64,000 nt of DNA from Roseovarius halotolerans (GTDB lineage: Bacteria > Pseudomonadota > Alphaproteobacteria > Rhodobacterales > Rhodobacteraceae): positions 372,001 through 436,000 of the forward strand of contig NZ_FWFU01000001.1 in assembly GCF_900172255.1 (NCBI RefSeq), written 5' to 3'. Both the position numbers and the translations under genes were made by a program. The notes beneath the pieces are model-generated. The model was given only the letters and a program-made list of their open reading frames with translations. It had not been told where the DNA came from and did not search any database. Shown here piece by piece: positions 24,623 to 33,664 of the stretch (its first letter is position 1; each line of letters starts with the position of its first letter).

Positions 24623-25813
24623 ATGATATCTGGAATCAGACTGAAGTCCGCGTTGTTCCTGACCGCTGTCGCCTGTGTGCCGTCGTTGGCGGGGGCCGCG
24701 ACGATCACCAGTTGGAACACAAGCAATGTCGATGTCGGCGACCCGGTCGTGGCTGACGGTGACAGCGACGTCAGCGTGATCTATCAGGGCGATCCGGCGA
24801 CGGCGACGTCCAATGCGCAAATCTATTACGAGGCGCCGGAATCGGATACGCCCGGCCTGGAGGTTCAGCAACTCAGCTATACTGCACAGGGCGAGTCATT
24901 CGATGGCTGTATCCTTGCGACCAGCGGAACCGCCTGCAATGGGCCGTTCCAGAGCGGCAAGCGCTTCAAAGAGCAATTGACGGATACCGGTCCGGTCGAT
25001 CTGGTCTTCAACGTCGATCCGACCACCAACGGCCTTTCGGACAACACCGAGGGTTCGGTCTATCAGGTGTTCCAGCGCCTCGTGAACCTGACGGGAGAGG
25101 TCATTCACGACGTTTCTGTCGAGCTGGGCTTTGGTGTCGGCGACGGGTTCCAGCAATCGACCGATGGCGACGGGCTGTCTTTCGCGAATGTCGCGCTGGG
25201 GCCGAACGATCTCAAGGCGTTCACGCAGTATCCGTTCGGCCTGTTCGGAGATGCATCGGCGAACAACAACTTCACGCTGGACGGGTTCTTCGACAATGCG
25301 CGTTCAGGGTTCACGCTGGACACGTCGGATGAGGACATGCTTGTCAGCACGGGTATCTATGGCGCCTATGCGGGGCTGTTCGACGGTGCGTGGCTGTCCC
25401 AGGAAATGGCCCCGGCGGGGCTGCTGTGGGACGATGACGGGGATGTGACCACCGATGCGCTGGTCATGGCGTGGTTCGACGAGGAAGCGGGGCTCTGGGA
25501 AGCGCTGCGCACGGTCGTTGACGGGGAAGCGGTCAGTATTCTGGATGACCCGATCCGCAAGGCGACGCTCGAGGAATTCGAGTCGCTTTGGGGTGTCTCG
25601 CTTGAAGAGGAGCCGTTCATCGAGGATCTCGCCAACCTCAATCTCAACTACGGGATTTTCCTTTCGGACCAGTTCGCCGGCAATAACTTCACGCTGCGCG
25701 TGACGACGGCGGTTGCGCCGATCCCCTTGCCGGCCTCGGCGGCGTTCCTGCTGGGCGGGCTTGGCGTGCTGGCCTCGATGCGGCTGCGCAAGTCGCGCAA
25801 GCGGGCCGCCTGA
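24623..25813 (+). CDS. VPLPA-CTERM sorting domain surface protein
   Basis: The 396-residue protein has a signal peptide (LFLTAVACVPSLAGAA) and ends with a three-part sorting tag: the motif PIPLPASAAF, a hydrophobic helix (LLGGLGVLASM) and a basic tail (RLRKSRKRAA). This is the VPLPA-CTERM type, processed by an exosortase and found mainly in rhodobacterial genomes. The body is rich in Asp, Gly, Thr and Asn and includes a cysteine pair (CILATSGTAC); it resembles choice-of-anchor type secreted proteins, but I cannot name the family firmly. The exosortase gene is not in the window. A terminator follows, so it is monocistronic. Confidence 0.85.
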   Translation: MISGIRLKSALFLTAVACVPSLAGAATITSWNTSNVDVGDPVVADGDSDVSVIYQGDPATATSNAQIYYEAPESDTPGLEVQQLSYTAQGESFDGCILATSGTACNGPFQSGKRFKEQLTDTGPVDLVFNVDPTTNGLSDNTEGSVYQVFQRLVNLTGEVIHDVSVELGFGVGDGFQQSTDGDGLSFANVALGPNDLKAFTQYPFGLFGDASANNNFTLDGFFDNARSGFTLDTSDEDMLVSTGIYGAYAGLFDGAWLSQEMAPAGLLWDDDGDVTTDALVMAWFDEEAGLWEALRTVVDGEAVSILDDPIRKATLEEFESLWGVSLEEEPFIEDLANLNLNYGIFLSDQFAGNNFTLRVTTAVAPIPLPASAAFLLGGLGVLASMRLRKSRKRAA

Positions 25814-25896
25814 ACCGGTCGGACCCCGCGCGCGGTTCCTGTTGAAGGGGCCGCGCAGGTTCCGGCCCGGTCAGGCCATGAGGCGGTTGCCAGACG

Positions 25897-25930
25897 ATGC
25901 GGAAAGCGGCATGCTTTCCGCATTGTTTTT
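25897..25930 (+). terminator. Intrinsic terminator after the VPLPA-CTERM gene
   Basis: ATGCGGAAAG (25897-25906) pairs perfectly with CTTTCCGCAT (25914-25923) around a 7-base loop and runs into TGTTTTTTG. It ends only a few bases before the next open frame. Confidence 0.88.
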
Positions 25931-25933
25931 TGA

Positions 25934-26839
25934 TTGGAATGCAGCGCATTGCGAAAAGGAATTGGGAAGATACTTCGCCGCGGGCGAACGCTTGCGCGCT
26001 GGGCGGTCACGGAATTGCCCAGGGCGCCGGGACTGGAGATTTACACACGGTTTATCGACCGGGACAACCGTGCACTGACCGCGCGGCTGCGCGGCGGGGG
26101 CGCGGCGGCATGGCAGGATTACACCGCGCGGTATCGTGACCGGGATATTCCCAAGATCATATGGATCTACTGGGAGCAGGGCGAGGATCAGGCGCCTTAC
26201 CTTGTGCGGCGGTGCATCCAATCCTGGCGCGATCACAATCCCGGCTGGGATGTGCGGGTGCTGGATGGCGGGAACGTTGCGAAATATGCCGAAAGCCTGG
26301 AGCAAGTGGATGCGCTGCCGGTTCGTTTCAGGTCGAACCTGTTGCGCCTGCAATTGCTGGCGCGTCATGGTGGGGTCTGGGCGGATGCGACGGCGCTGTG
26401 TCACCGGCCTTTGGATGGGTGGCTCCCGCTGATTGCCGGACAGACCGGTTTCTTTGCCTTTCGCGGCCCCTATTACGACAGGTGGCTGGACAGTTGGTTC
26501 ATCGCCGCCCATCCGCAAAACGAGCTGATCAATCAATGGGTCGAAAGCTATCATCAATACGTATCGGGCCTGCGGACGAAGCCGGACAAGTATTTCATGA
26601 TGGTCTATGTTTTCCAGTGGGCGATACTCAAGCGCAAGGAATTGAACCATGCGTTTCGCGGGTCCGGGGCGCTGCCTGCGGTGCCGGCGTTTTTCTTGCA
26701 GGCCTTTATTGACGGGACCAGCGACGCGGGGCCTTTCTTGAGCGCGCGAGAGCAGGGCTTTCCGCTGAGCAAGCTCAACTGGAAGGCGCCGATCCCCGAG
26801 GCGGAACTCAAGGCCCGGCTGGACGATCTTGGCCTCTAG
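25934..26839 (+). CDS. Capsular polysaccharide-type glycosyltransferase (DXD sugar transferase)
   Basis: Up to 301 residues. KIIWIYWEQGEDQAPYLVRRCIQSWRDHNPGW, then RSNLLRLQLLARHGGVWADAT with the DXD-equivalent WADAT, match the GT32-like/Caps_synth family that adds a sugar from a nucleotide donor during capsule or glycan synthesis. No ATG fits: candidate starts are TTG 25934, TTG 25949 or the later TTG near 26012, and none has a strong ribosome site. The preceding terminator ends at 25930, so a separate promoter or read-through is needed. It stands alone, away from the main glycan cluster 11 kb downstream. Confidence 0.8.
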   Translation: MECSALRKGIGKILRRGRTLARWAVTELPRAPGLEIYTRFIDRDNRALTARLRGGGAAAWQDYTARYRDRDIPKIIWIYWEQGEDQAPYLVRRCIQSWRDHNPGWDVRVLDGGNVAKYAESLEQVDALPVRFRSNLLRLQLLARHGGVWADATALCHRPLDGWLPLIAGQTGFFAFRGPYYDRWLDSWFIAAHPQNELINQWVESYHQYVSGLRTKPDKYFMMVYVFQWAILKRKELNHAFRGSGALPAVPAFFLQAFIDGTSDAGPFLSAREQGFPLSKLNWKAPIPEAELKARLDDLGL

Positions 26840-26956
26840 GCGGGAGTCATGCCGGGGCGCGGCCTGTGTTGTGACACGCGCGTGCTGTGGCCAAGGGCGG
26901 GCCTGCGATCGGGATGTGCGCCTGTGAGCGGGCAAGGTCGGGGGGGCGCCAAGACC

Positions 26957-26981
26957 AAAGGGGGCCACGAAGGCCCCCTTT
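26957..26981. terminator. Bidirectional terminator hairpin
   Basis: AAAGGGGGCC / GGCCCCCTTT form a perfect 10-bp stem with loop ACGAA. The A-start and T-end arms allow use from both directions, serving the glycosyltransferase on the plus strand and the dehydrogenase on the minus strand. Confidence 0.75.
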
Positions 26982-27099
26982 CCACGTGCCAACACTCTGC
27001 AACCGGGATGCTCATACGACTCGCTGACTATGCGGACGTATAGGTCGAATAGGATTTGCGGCGAAGGGGAATTTTCGCCGGTTTTCCCTACTGCCCGGA

Positions 27100-28146
27100 T
27101 CAGCCTTGCAGGGCGGCGATCACGGCGTCGGTGATCTGTTGCGTCGAATGGCTGCCGGGGCGTGCGCCGATTCCCTGCGCGGTGGTGGCGGAAAGGGCGT
27201 TTTCCACCGCTTCGGCGGCGGCGCTTTCGCCCAAATGGTGCAGCATCATCGCGCCGGACCAGATCGCGGCGATGGGGTTGGCGATGTTCTGACCGGCGAT
27301 GTCGGGGGCCGAGCCGTGGACCGGCTCGAACATCGAGGGCGCGGCGCGGTCGGGGCAGATATTGGCCGACGCGGCAAAGCCGAGACCGCCCTGGATGGCG
27401 GCGCCGAGATCGGTGAGGATGTCGCCGAAGAGGTTCGAGGCCACCACCACGTCGAGCGTTTCGGGGGCCATCACCATCCGCGCGGCCATCGCGTCGATAT
27501 GCATGTGGCTGACGGTCACGTCGGGGTATTCGCCCGCCAGCGCGCGTGTCATTTCATCCCAGAATACCATCGAGTATTTCTGCGCATTCGACTTGGTGAC
27601 CGAGGTGAGGTGGCCGCGCCGTGCGCGGGCCTGCTCAAAACCGAAGCGCAAGATGCGTTCCACCCCCTTGCGGGTGAAGACGGAGGTTTCCAGCGCCACT
27701 TCGTTGTCGCGGCCCTGATGGACGCGCCCGCCCGCGCCGGAATATTCGCCCTCGGTGTTCTCGCGGATGCAGAGGATGTCGAAACTCTCGGATTTCAGCG
27801 GCCCCTCGACCCCCGGCAACAGGCGGTGCGGGCGGATATTGGCATATTGGTCGAACGCCTTGCGGATCGGCAATAGCAGGCCGTGCAGCGAGACGGAATC
27901 GGGCACCGTGTCGGGCCAGCCGACCGCGCCGAGATAGATCGCATCAAAGCCGCGCAGCGTTTCGATCCCGTCCTCGGGCATCATTGCGCCGGTTTCGAGG
28001 TAGTAGGCGCATGACCAGGGGAAGGTTTCGGTTTCAAGGCTGAAGCCCGCCGTGGCGGCGGCCGCGTGAAGCACCTGCATCGCGGCGTCGCTGACATCGG
28101 TTCCGATCCCGTCGCCGGGAATGAGGGCGATCCTGTGGCTGGTCAT
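27100..28146 (-). CDS. Tartrate/D-malate dehydrogenase-type beta-hydroxyacid dehydrogenase
   Basis: ATG 28146 (MTSHRIALIPGDGIGTDV) follows GGAAGGGAC and gives 348 residues. It belongs to the isocitrate/isopropylmalate dehydrogenase superfamily: GDGIG near the start, IRENTEGEYSG (typical of tartrate/D-malate enzymes), TKSNAQKYSMVFWDE, DVVVASNLFGDILTDLGAAIQGGLG and the NAD site EPVHGSAPDIAG. TtuC-like proteins oxidise and decarboxylate L-tartrate or D-malate with NAD+. It lies 29 bases downstream of a truncated aldehyde dehydrogenase gene, so its original operon has been broken and its present promoter is unclear. Confidence 0.88.
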   Translation of the reverse strand: MTSHRIALIPGDGIGTDVSDAAMQVLHAAAATAGFSLETETFPWSCAYYLETGAMMPEDGIETLRGFDAIYLGAVGWPDTVPDSVSLHGLLLPIRKAFDQYANIRPHRLLPGVEGPLKSESFDILCIRENTEGEYSGAGGRVHQGRDNEVALETSVFTRKGVERILRFGFEQARARRGHLTSVTKSNAQKYSMVFWDEMTRALAGEYPDVTVSHMHIDAMAARMVMAPETLDVVVASNLFGDILTDLGAAIQGGLGFAASANICPDRAAPSMFEPVHGSAPDIAGQNIANPIAAIWSGAMMLHHLGESAAAEAVENALSATTAQGIGARPGSHSTQQITDAVIAALQG

Positions 28147-28175
28147 GGTGGTCCCTTCCTGTGTTGCGGTGCGGC

Positions 28176-28803
28176 TCAGAGCGCGGCCAGCACCGCCTTG
28201 GTGCGGCGGTTGGCGCTGAAGGCCTCGCGGCCCAGATCCTTGCCTAACCCGCTGGCCTTCCAGCCGCCAGTGGGAAGGATGTGATCGAGCGAGCGCCCGT
28301 AGCGGTTGATCCAGACGGTGCCCGCCTCGATCCGGCGCGACAGGCGCAGGGCGCGGCCGAGGTCGCGGGTGAAGATCCCCGAGCACAGCCCGTAGGTGGG
28401 ATGGGCGGCGAGGGCGAGGGCCTCTTCCTCGGTTTCGAAGGTCTGGAACGTGGCGACGGGGCCGAAGATCTCGTCGGTGACGGCGGGGTTGTCCGGTGTC
28501 GTTCCGGCGATCAGCGTGGGGCGGTAGAAGCTGCCTTCGCAATCGAACCGTGCGCCGCCGCAGAGGATCTCGCCGCCCTGAGCGCGCGAGGCCGAAACGA
28601 TGCTGTCGATGCGCGAAAGCTGCGTTTCCGATATGATCGGCGAAAAGCCGGGCTGCTCGGCCCAGGTGGGGGCGGGGCTGTGCGACTGAAAGCGCGCGGT
28701 CAGGCGCGCGGCCAGCTCGTCGGCGATTTCGCGCGCGACGATCATCCGCGATCCGGCGACGCAGAACTGCCCCGCATTGGGCAGGATGCCGCGTTCCTGT
28801 CGG
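28176..28803 (-). pseudogene. Aldehyde dehydrogenase, C-terminal half only
   Basis: About 205 residues of an NAD(P)-dependent aldehyde dehydrogenase remain, from the catalytic-cysteine segment (ILPNAGQFCVAGSRMIV) to the normal C-terminus. EIFGPVATFQTFETEEEALALA and GTVWINRYGRSLDHILPTGGWKASG are intact. The nucleotide-binding N-terminal half (about 250 residues, including the catalytic Glu) is missing. Just upstream, around 28795-28803, the sequence switches to the reversed 3' end of an unrelated oxidoreductase gene. The frame stays open for a few dozen codons beyond the junction, which is accidental. The product cannot be an active dehydrogenase. Confidence 0.85.
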
Positions 28804-28931
28804 GGCGCCAGCAGGAGGTGACGCGCAATCCGGATGGCGATTTCATGCTGTTTCGCATCGGTGACGCGGTGGCGTCGCGCAACATTCACGCCGTGGTCTA
28901 TGACGGGCTGCGGCTGGCGCGGGCGATCTGA
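28795..28931 (+). pseudogene. 3' remnant of an FMN-dependent oxidoreductase (N-methylproline demethylase type)
   Basis: On the plus strand the sequence encodes SGRQQEVTRNPDGDFMLFRIGDAVASRNIHAVVYDGLRL and stops at 28931. This resembles the extreme C-terminus (GDAVASRNIHAAIYDALRL type) of old-yellow-enzyme fusion oxidoreductases such as 2,4-dienoyl-CoA reductase or N-methylproline demethylase. All upstream domains are missing; the fragment begins at the junction with the reversed aldehyde dehydrogenase remnant. Confidence 0.75.
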
Positions 28932-28943
28932 CGGCGCGCGGTG

Positions 28944-29756
28944 CTAAAGCTGTTCGACTTCGAAGACGGTGGCGCCCGGCGGCATCTCGTTGCGCACGAG
29001 TTCGACGATACGGGGATCGAGGTCCTCGGGTTTGAAGAGGCCGCATTGCCCGAGCGCGCGGCGTGAATCGATGTTCTGCCCAAGGTAATCGAGCAGCACC
29101 CGCGAGGCGGCGGGTTTGCGCCCGCGCTTGAGCGGGCCGCCGGTCTGGATGCCCAGCAGATAGTCGATTCCGGCGGCATAGGAGGGGTAGAGCATCATCT
29201 GTGTGATCGACGAGGAGAGCAGGCATTCGTTTTCGACCACGTTGATGCGCTCGCCGAGATAGAACGCGATGCCCTCGTATTTGAACACATCCCTGGCGCC
29301 GCCCGAGGTGATCTGTTCGCGTTCGATGTTCTTCCAGAGGTAGTAGCCGTCGCGCCGAGTCAGAAGCGCGAAGGAGCGGATGATCTGGCCGGGATTGCTG
29401 TAGGAAAAGAAGTATCTGAAATACGCCCCGCAATAGCGGTCGAGCGGTGTCGAAAACTGGTTGAGCCGCATAAGGGTCGGGCCGAGGGGCGAGTGATCCT
29501 GTTCGGTTCCGGCGCGGCGGCGCAGGGATATGAGTTCGGCAAAGCGCGGGGTTTCGGCCAGAAGTTCGGCCTCGGTCACACCGAAAAAGTCGCAGATCTT
29601 GCGCATGTTGTGACGCGAGGGACGCACGGACCCGGCGAGATACTTGTTGAACTGCTGGCGGTTGATTCCGATCCGGCGGCAGACATGCGCGATGGATGGA
29701 AACAGGCTGCAGGCGTAGGAAAGGTTGTCGGGAAGGGGATCTGATACCATGGGCAT
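28944..29756 (-). CDS. XRE-family transcriptional regulator with unknown C-terminal domain
   Basis: The 270-residue protein starts MPMVSDPLPDN (ATG 29756, or ATG 29750 two codons later). Residues 20-65 form a Cro/CI-type helix-turn-helix (IAHVCRRIGINRQQFNKYLAG...NMRKICDFFGVTEAELL). The remaining 200 residues are rich in Tyr and Phe (GAYFRYFFSYSNPGQIIRSF) and probably form an effector domain that I do not recognise. It is divergent to the CocE/peptide-transport genes with 107 bases between, so it may control them; the oxidoreductase remnant lies just downstream. Confidence 0.82.
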   Translation of the reverse strand: MPMVSDPLPDNLSYACSLFPSIAHVCRRIGINRQQFNKYLAGSVRPSRHNMRKICDFFGVTEAELLAETPRFAELISLRRRAGTEQDHSPLGPTLMRLNQFSTPLDRYCGAYFRYFFSYSNPGQIIRSFALLTRRDGYYLWKNIEREQITSGGARDVFKYEGIAFYLGERINVVENECLLSSSITQMMLYPSYAAGIDYLLGIQTGGPLKRGRKPAASRVLLDYLGQNIDSRRALGQCGLFKPEDLDPRIVELVRNEMPPGATVFEVEQL

Positions 29757-29863
29757 ACGCTACTTGACGCATTTTGAAAGTCAACCTGCGACGGTCAGCG
29801 AAGTTGTGACGCAGGGCCGCCCCGTGTCAGGCTGGCTGCGGATACTGACAAGGGAACGTTTGC

Positions 29864-31873
29864 ATGGATCAGGCTCGCACCAACCTTCACGAGGTCACCG
29901 AGGCGCGGCATGTGGAGATCACGCTGCCTGACGGTTGCGTTCTGGCGGCGCGCATCTGGCGCCCTGCCGATGGCACGCCCGTGCCTGCGATCCTGGAATA
30001 CCTGCCCTATCGCAAGGGCGACGGCACGCTGGCCCGCGATGCGGTGCGCGCACCCCATATCGCCGCGCATGGCTATGCCTATGTGCGCGTCGATCTGCGT
30101 GGCACCGGCGAATCCGAAGGGCTGATGGAGGACGAATACACCGCGCAGGAGTTGCAGGACGGTTGCGACGTGATCGCCTGGATGGCGGCGCAGGACTGGT
30201 GCGATGGCAATGTCGGCATGGTCGGCATTTCCTGGGGCGGGTTCAACGGGTTGCAGGTTGCCGCGCTTCAGCCCCCGGCGCTGAAGGCGGTGGTCTCGAT
30301 CGCCTCGACGGATGACCGCTATGCCGATGATGTGCATTACATGGGCGGGACCATGGTGATCGACCAGATATCCTGGGCGTCCAACATGTTCGCCATCAAC
30401 ACACTGCCGCCCGACCCCGATCTTGTGGGCGACAAGTGGCGCGAAATGTGGCTCGAGCGGCTGCGGGGGTCGGGGCTGTGGCTCAAGAAATGGCTGGAGC
30501 ATCAGCGCCGCGATGCGTTCTGGAAACATGGTTCGGTCTGCGAGGACATTTCGCGCATCAAAGTGCCGGTCTATGCCGTGTCGGGCTGGGCCGATGGCTA
30601 TTGCCGCACGGTGTTCCGGCTGATGGAAAGCCTGAAAGGTCCGAAAAAGGGGCTGGTCGGCCCGTGGTCGCACAAATACCCGCATATCGGGGTGCCCGGC
30701 CCGGCGATCGACTGGGCGGCGGAAGAGCTGCGCTGGTGGGATCAGTGGCTGAAGGGAATCGAGACCGGCATCATGGACGAGCCGCAGTTGCGCCTTTACA
30801 TGCAGGACCATGCCGAACCCGCGAGCTACTATGCCCATCGCGATGGGCGCTGGATCGAGGAGCCGTCCTGGCCCTCGCCCAACGTGGCGCGCACGCCCTT
30901 TGCGCTGGGTGCTGATGGCACCTTGGGGCAGGACGGCGCGCAGACTGGTAGCGTTTCGATCTGCTCGCCCCTGGGCACGGGGCTTGCGGGGGGCAAGTGG
31001 TGTTCATATGCCAAGCCGGGCGATCAGCCGGTCGACCAGCGCCGCGACGATGCCGGAAGCCTGGTGTTCGAGACAGCGCCGCTGGAGGCTCCGCTTGAGA
31101 TTGCGGGCGATGCCAACCTGGAGCTGACATTCTCGGTGGACCGGCCCGTTGCGCAGGTTGCCGCGCGGCTGGTGGATGTGGCGCCCGATGGTGCGGCCAC
31201 CCGTGTGAGCTATGGGCTCTTGAACCTCACCCATCGCGACAGCCATGAAACCCCCGAGGCGCTGGTCCCCGGCGAGGTCTACAAGGCGACCGTGCCCTTC
31301 AAGCATGTCGCGCAGACATTTCGCGCGGGGCATCGCCTGCGGCTGTCGGTCTCGACCAGCTATTTCCCCATCGCGTGGCCCGCGCCCGAGCCGGTGACAT
31401 TGTCGCTGGACACGGCGGCAAGCCGCCTTGTGCTGCCGCTGCGCAAGCCCTCGGACGATCCCGCGCCGCGCGCGTTCGGCCCGCCGAAGGGCGCCGCGCC
31501 CGCCGAGATCGAGCGCCTGGCCGCGGCCAGCGCCGACTGGGTCGTGACCGAGAACCTTGCCAGCGGCGACACGCGCGTGACCGTGACCGATGATGAAGGT
31601 CGCGTGCGCATCAAGGACAGCGGCATGGAAACCGGCGGCTGCGGGGTCGAGACCTATGGCTTCAGCGGCAATGACTGGCGCTCGTTCAGGGGGCATGTGG
31701 TCTGGGATCTGGACATGTCGCGGGGCGACTGGCGGATGAGCAGCCGCACGGAAACCGAAATGACCGCAACGGCGACCCATTTCATCGTCAAGGCAAGTCT
31801 GGTGGCGCGCGAGGGCGACGCGATTGCCCACGAGGAAAGCTGGGAGTGCGAGATCCCGAGGGATCTTGCGTGA
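29864..31873 (+). CDS. CocE/NonD-family serine hydrolase (X-Pro dipeptidyl-peptidase S15 type)
   Basis: The 669-residue enzyme has the alpha/beta hydrolase core with nucleophile Ser123 in GISWGG, probable Asp244 in SGWADGY and His270 in GPWSHKYPH, in the order of cocaine esterase. The C-terminal jelly-roll domain (from about residue 400: LEIAGDANLELTFSVDRP...RAGHRLRLSVSTSYFP) is the PepX_C module. There is no signal peptide, so it acts in the cytoplasm on an ester, amide or X-Pro peptide. Its gene is followed by a dipeptide-type importer, suggesting that the imported compound is its substrate. ATG 29864 follows AGGGAACG. Confidence 0.92.
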   Translation: MDQARTNLHEVTEARHVEITLPDGCVLAARIWRPADGTPVPAILEYLPYRKGDGTLARDAVRAPHIAAHGYAYVRVDLRGTGESEGLMEDEYTAQELQDGCDVIAWMAAQDWCDGNVGMVGISWGGFNGLQVAALQPPALKAVVSIASTDDRYADDVHYMGGTMVIDQISWASNMFAINTLPPDPDLVGDKWREMWLERLRGSGLWLKKWLEHQRRDAFWKHGSVCEDISRIKVPVYAVSGWADGYCRTVFRLMESLKGPKKGLVGPWSHKYPHIGVPGPAIDWAAEELRWWDQWLKGIETGIMDEPQLRLYMQDHAEPASYYAHRDGRWIEEPSWPSPNVARTPFALGADGTLGQDGAQTGSVSICSPLGTGLAGGKWCSYAKPGDQPVDQRRDDAGSLVFETAPLEAPLEIAGDANLELTFSVDRPVAQVAARLVDVAPDGAATRVSYGLLNLTHRDSHETPEALVPGEVYKATVPFKHVAQTFRAGHRLRLSVSTSYFPIAWPAPEPVTLSLDTAASRLVLPLRKPSDDPAPRAFGPPKGAAPAEIERLAAASADWVVTENLASGDTRVTVTDDEGRVRIKDSGMETGGCGVETYGFSGNDWRSFRGHVVWDLDMSRGDWRMSSRTETEMTATATHFIVKASLVAREGDAIAHEESWECEIPRDLA

Positions 31874-31896
31874 TCGCGCGGTTTTATTCGCAGAGT

Positions 31897-31956
31897 GACG
31901 CAAAAACAGCGTCTTTTCGCGCCCGATGCGAAATTGCTTCAAAGGCATCGGGCGCG
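31897..31956 (+). terminator. Hairpins after the CocE-family gene
   Basis: GACGC-AAAAACA-GCGTC (31897-31913) is followed by TTTT and looks like a short intrinsic terminator. Directly next to it, CGCGCCCGATGC (31918-31929) pairs perfectly with GCATCGGGCGCG (31945-31956) in a 12-bp stem without a T-run. The importer genes therefore probably have their own promoter or are expressed by read-through. Confidence 0.55.
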
Positions 31957-32040
31957 CAACATGAACCACGCCCCGATTAACGGGGTCATCCTGCAAATTC
32001 ATAATGGCCGCATGACGGCCCTGTCAGGGAGATAAACCAA

Positions 32041-33633
32041 ATGACCGACATCAAGACAGCCAATCCAGCCGGCTTCGGCCGCCGGGCGTTTCTGAAAGGG
32101 GCCACCGCAACCGGGCTTGCCGCCGCGACCATGCCTCTGGGTTCGCGGATCTGGGCGCAATCGGGCAAGGTGCTGCGCGTCAGTTCCTATGCCGATATCG
32201 ACGCGCTCGATCCCGGTTTCTACCAGAACGGTTATAATGTCGACGTGATGAACTGCATCTATTCCAAGCTGGTGCGATATGTGCCGGGGCGCGAATGGGA
32301 TTGGGAACTGGAAGCCGCCGAAGAGATCGAGCAGGTCGACGACACCCATATCCGCTTCAAGCTGAAACAGGGCATGATGTTCACCGGCGGTTACGGCGAA
32401 ATGACCGCCGAGGACGTGAAATTCTCGTTCGAGCGGGTGCTGGAACATGACAGCCCGGTCAAGAGCGACTGGGGTCCGCTGGATCATGTGGAAGTGACCG
32501 GCACCTATGAGGGCGTGATTGTCCTCAAGGAGCCGTTCCAGCCGCTCTGGACCATCACGCTGCCCTATGGCACCGGCCATATCGTGTCGAAGAAGGCGGT
32601 GATGGAAGCCACGGAATCGGGCGGGAATTTCGGGATGGAGCCGCCGGCGTTTTCCGGCCCCTACATCCTCGAAGCATGGAAGCCGAACCAGTATGTCCAC
32701 CTGGTCCGCAATCCGGACTGGAAAGGCGAGGCGCCGGGATTCGACGAGATCCGCATCCTGCCGATGGACGACACCAAGACCGCCGAGCGCGCCTATGAGG
32801 CGGGTGACCTGGATTTCACCGAGATCACGCTGTCATCGCTGGCGCAGTATCGCGGCAACAAGCCCGCGAATACCGTGATCGAGGAATACCCCTCGCTCTA
32901 TTATGTCTGGCTGGGGATGAACCTCGACAATCCGGTGCTCAAGGACGAGAACCTGCGCAAGGCGATCCAGCACGCGATCAATGCCGAGCAGATCATCGAC
33001 GCGGCCTATTTCGGCGAGGCCGCACCGGCGACCGGGATGATTGCGCCGGGCCTGCCGGGCCATCGCGAGACACCTTCGGTGCCGGTGGCAGGTGATCTGG
33101 AGAAGGCGCGCGCCTTCCTCGAGGCCGCGGGCGGCCCGCCCGCCGAGCCGATCACGATCGACGCGCTCAATGCCACGGTCTGGAAGACGATGGCCGAGGT
33201 GATCCAGGCGCAGCTGTCGCAGATCGGTATCGAGGTGCAGATCAACGTTCAGGATTCCGGCTCGTTCTGGACGCTGGGCATGGAAAGCGAAGGCGACCGC
33301 TGGAAGGACATGCAGCTTGTTCTCAACCGCTTCTCGATGCTGCCCGACCCCTATTACGCGACCAGCTGGTTCGTCAGTGACCAGGTCGGCATCTGGAACT
33401 GGGAGCGGTTTTCGAACGAGGCGTTCGACGAGCTTCACCAGAAGGCGCTGAGCGAGAGCGATGGGGAGAAGCGCGCCGAGATGTATCGCCAGATGCAGGA
33501 CATGATGGAGGCGACCGGCGCCTACAAGTTCATCACCCACGAGGGGACGCCGGTGATGTATCGCGAGGGGCTGGAACCGGCGCTGCGCCCGGATGGCCGC
33601 CCGCTGTTCATCGGTTTCGATGGCGAGACCTGA
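32041..33633 (+). CDS. Dipeptide-type ABC transporter substrate-binding protein (SBP family 5)
   Basis: The 530-residue protein has a twin-arginine type lead (GRRAFLKGATATGLAAATMPLG) ending near IWAQ, and a family-5 binding domain (ALDPGFYQNGYNVDVMNCIYSKL, NPDWKGEAPGFDEIRI, LRKAIQHAINAEQII). Such proteins bind di- or oligopeptides, nickel, or opine- and glycan-like ligands in the periplasm. CAGGGAGA precedes ATG 32041. It heads the four other importer genes. Confidence 0.93.
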   Translation: MTDIKTANPAGFGRRAFLKGATATGLAAATMPLGSRIWAQSGKVLRVSSYADIDALDPGFYQNGYNVDVMNCIYSKLVRYVPGREWDWELEAAEEIEQVDDTHIRFKLKQGMMFTGGYGEMTAEDVKFSFERVLEHDSPVKSDWGPLDHVEVTGTYEGVIVLKEPFQPLWTITLPYGTGHIVSKKAVMEATESGGNFGMEPPAFSGPYILEAWKPNQYVHLVRNPDWKGEAPGFDEIRILPMDDTKTAERAYEAGDLDFTEITLSSLAQYRGNKPANTVIEEYPSLYYVWLGMNLDNPVLKDENLRKAIQHAINAEQIIDAAYFGEAAPATGMIAPGLPGHRETPSVPVAGDLEKARAFLEAAGGPPAEPITIDALNATVWKTMAEVIQAQLSQIGIEVQINVQDSGSFWTLGMESEGDRWKDMQLVLNRFSMLPDPYYATSWFVSDQVGIWNWERFSNEAFDELHQKALSESDGEKRAEMYRQMQDMMEATGAYKFITHEGTPVMYREGLEPALRPDGRPLFIGFDGET

Positions 33634-33664
33634 GCCTGAAGCGACGTAAAGGAGACCGCGACCC

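Noticed and set aside
28281..28931. Plus-strand frame of 216 codons crossing the rearrangement junction
   Set aside because: Only its last 40 or so codons resemble a protein family; the rest is the antisense of the aldehyde dehydrogenase remnant. It is listed as a short pseudogene instead.
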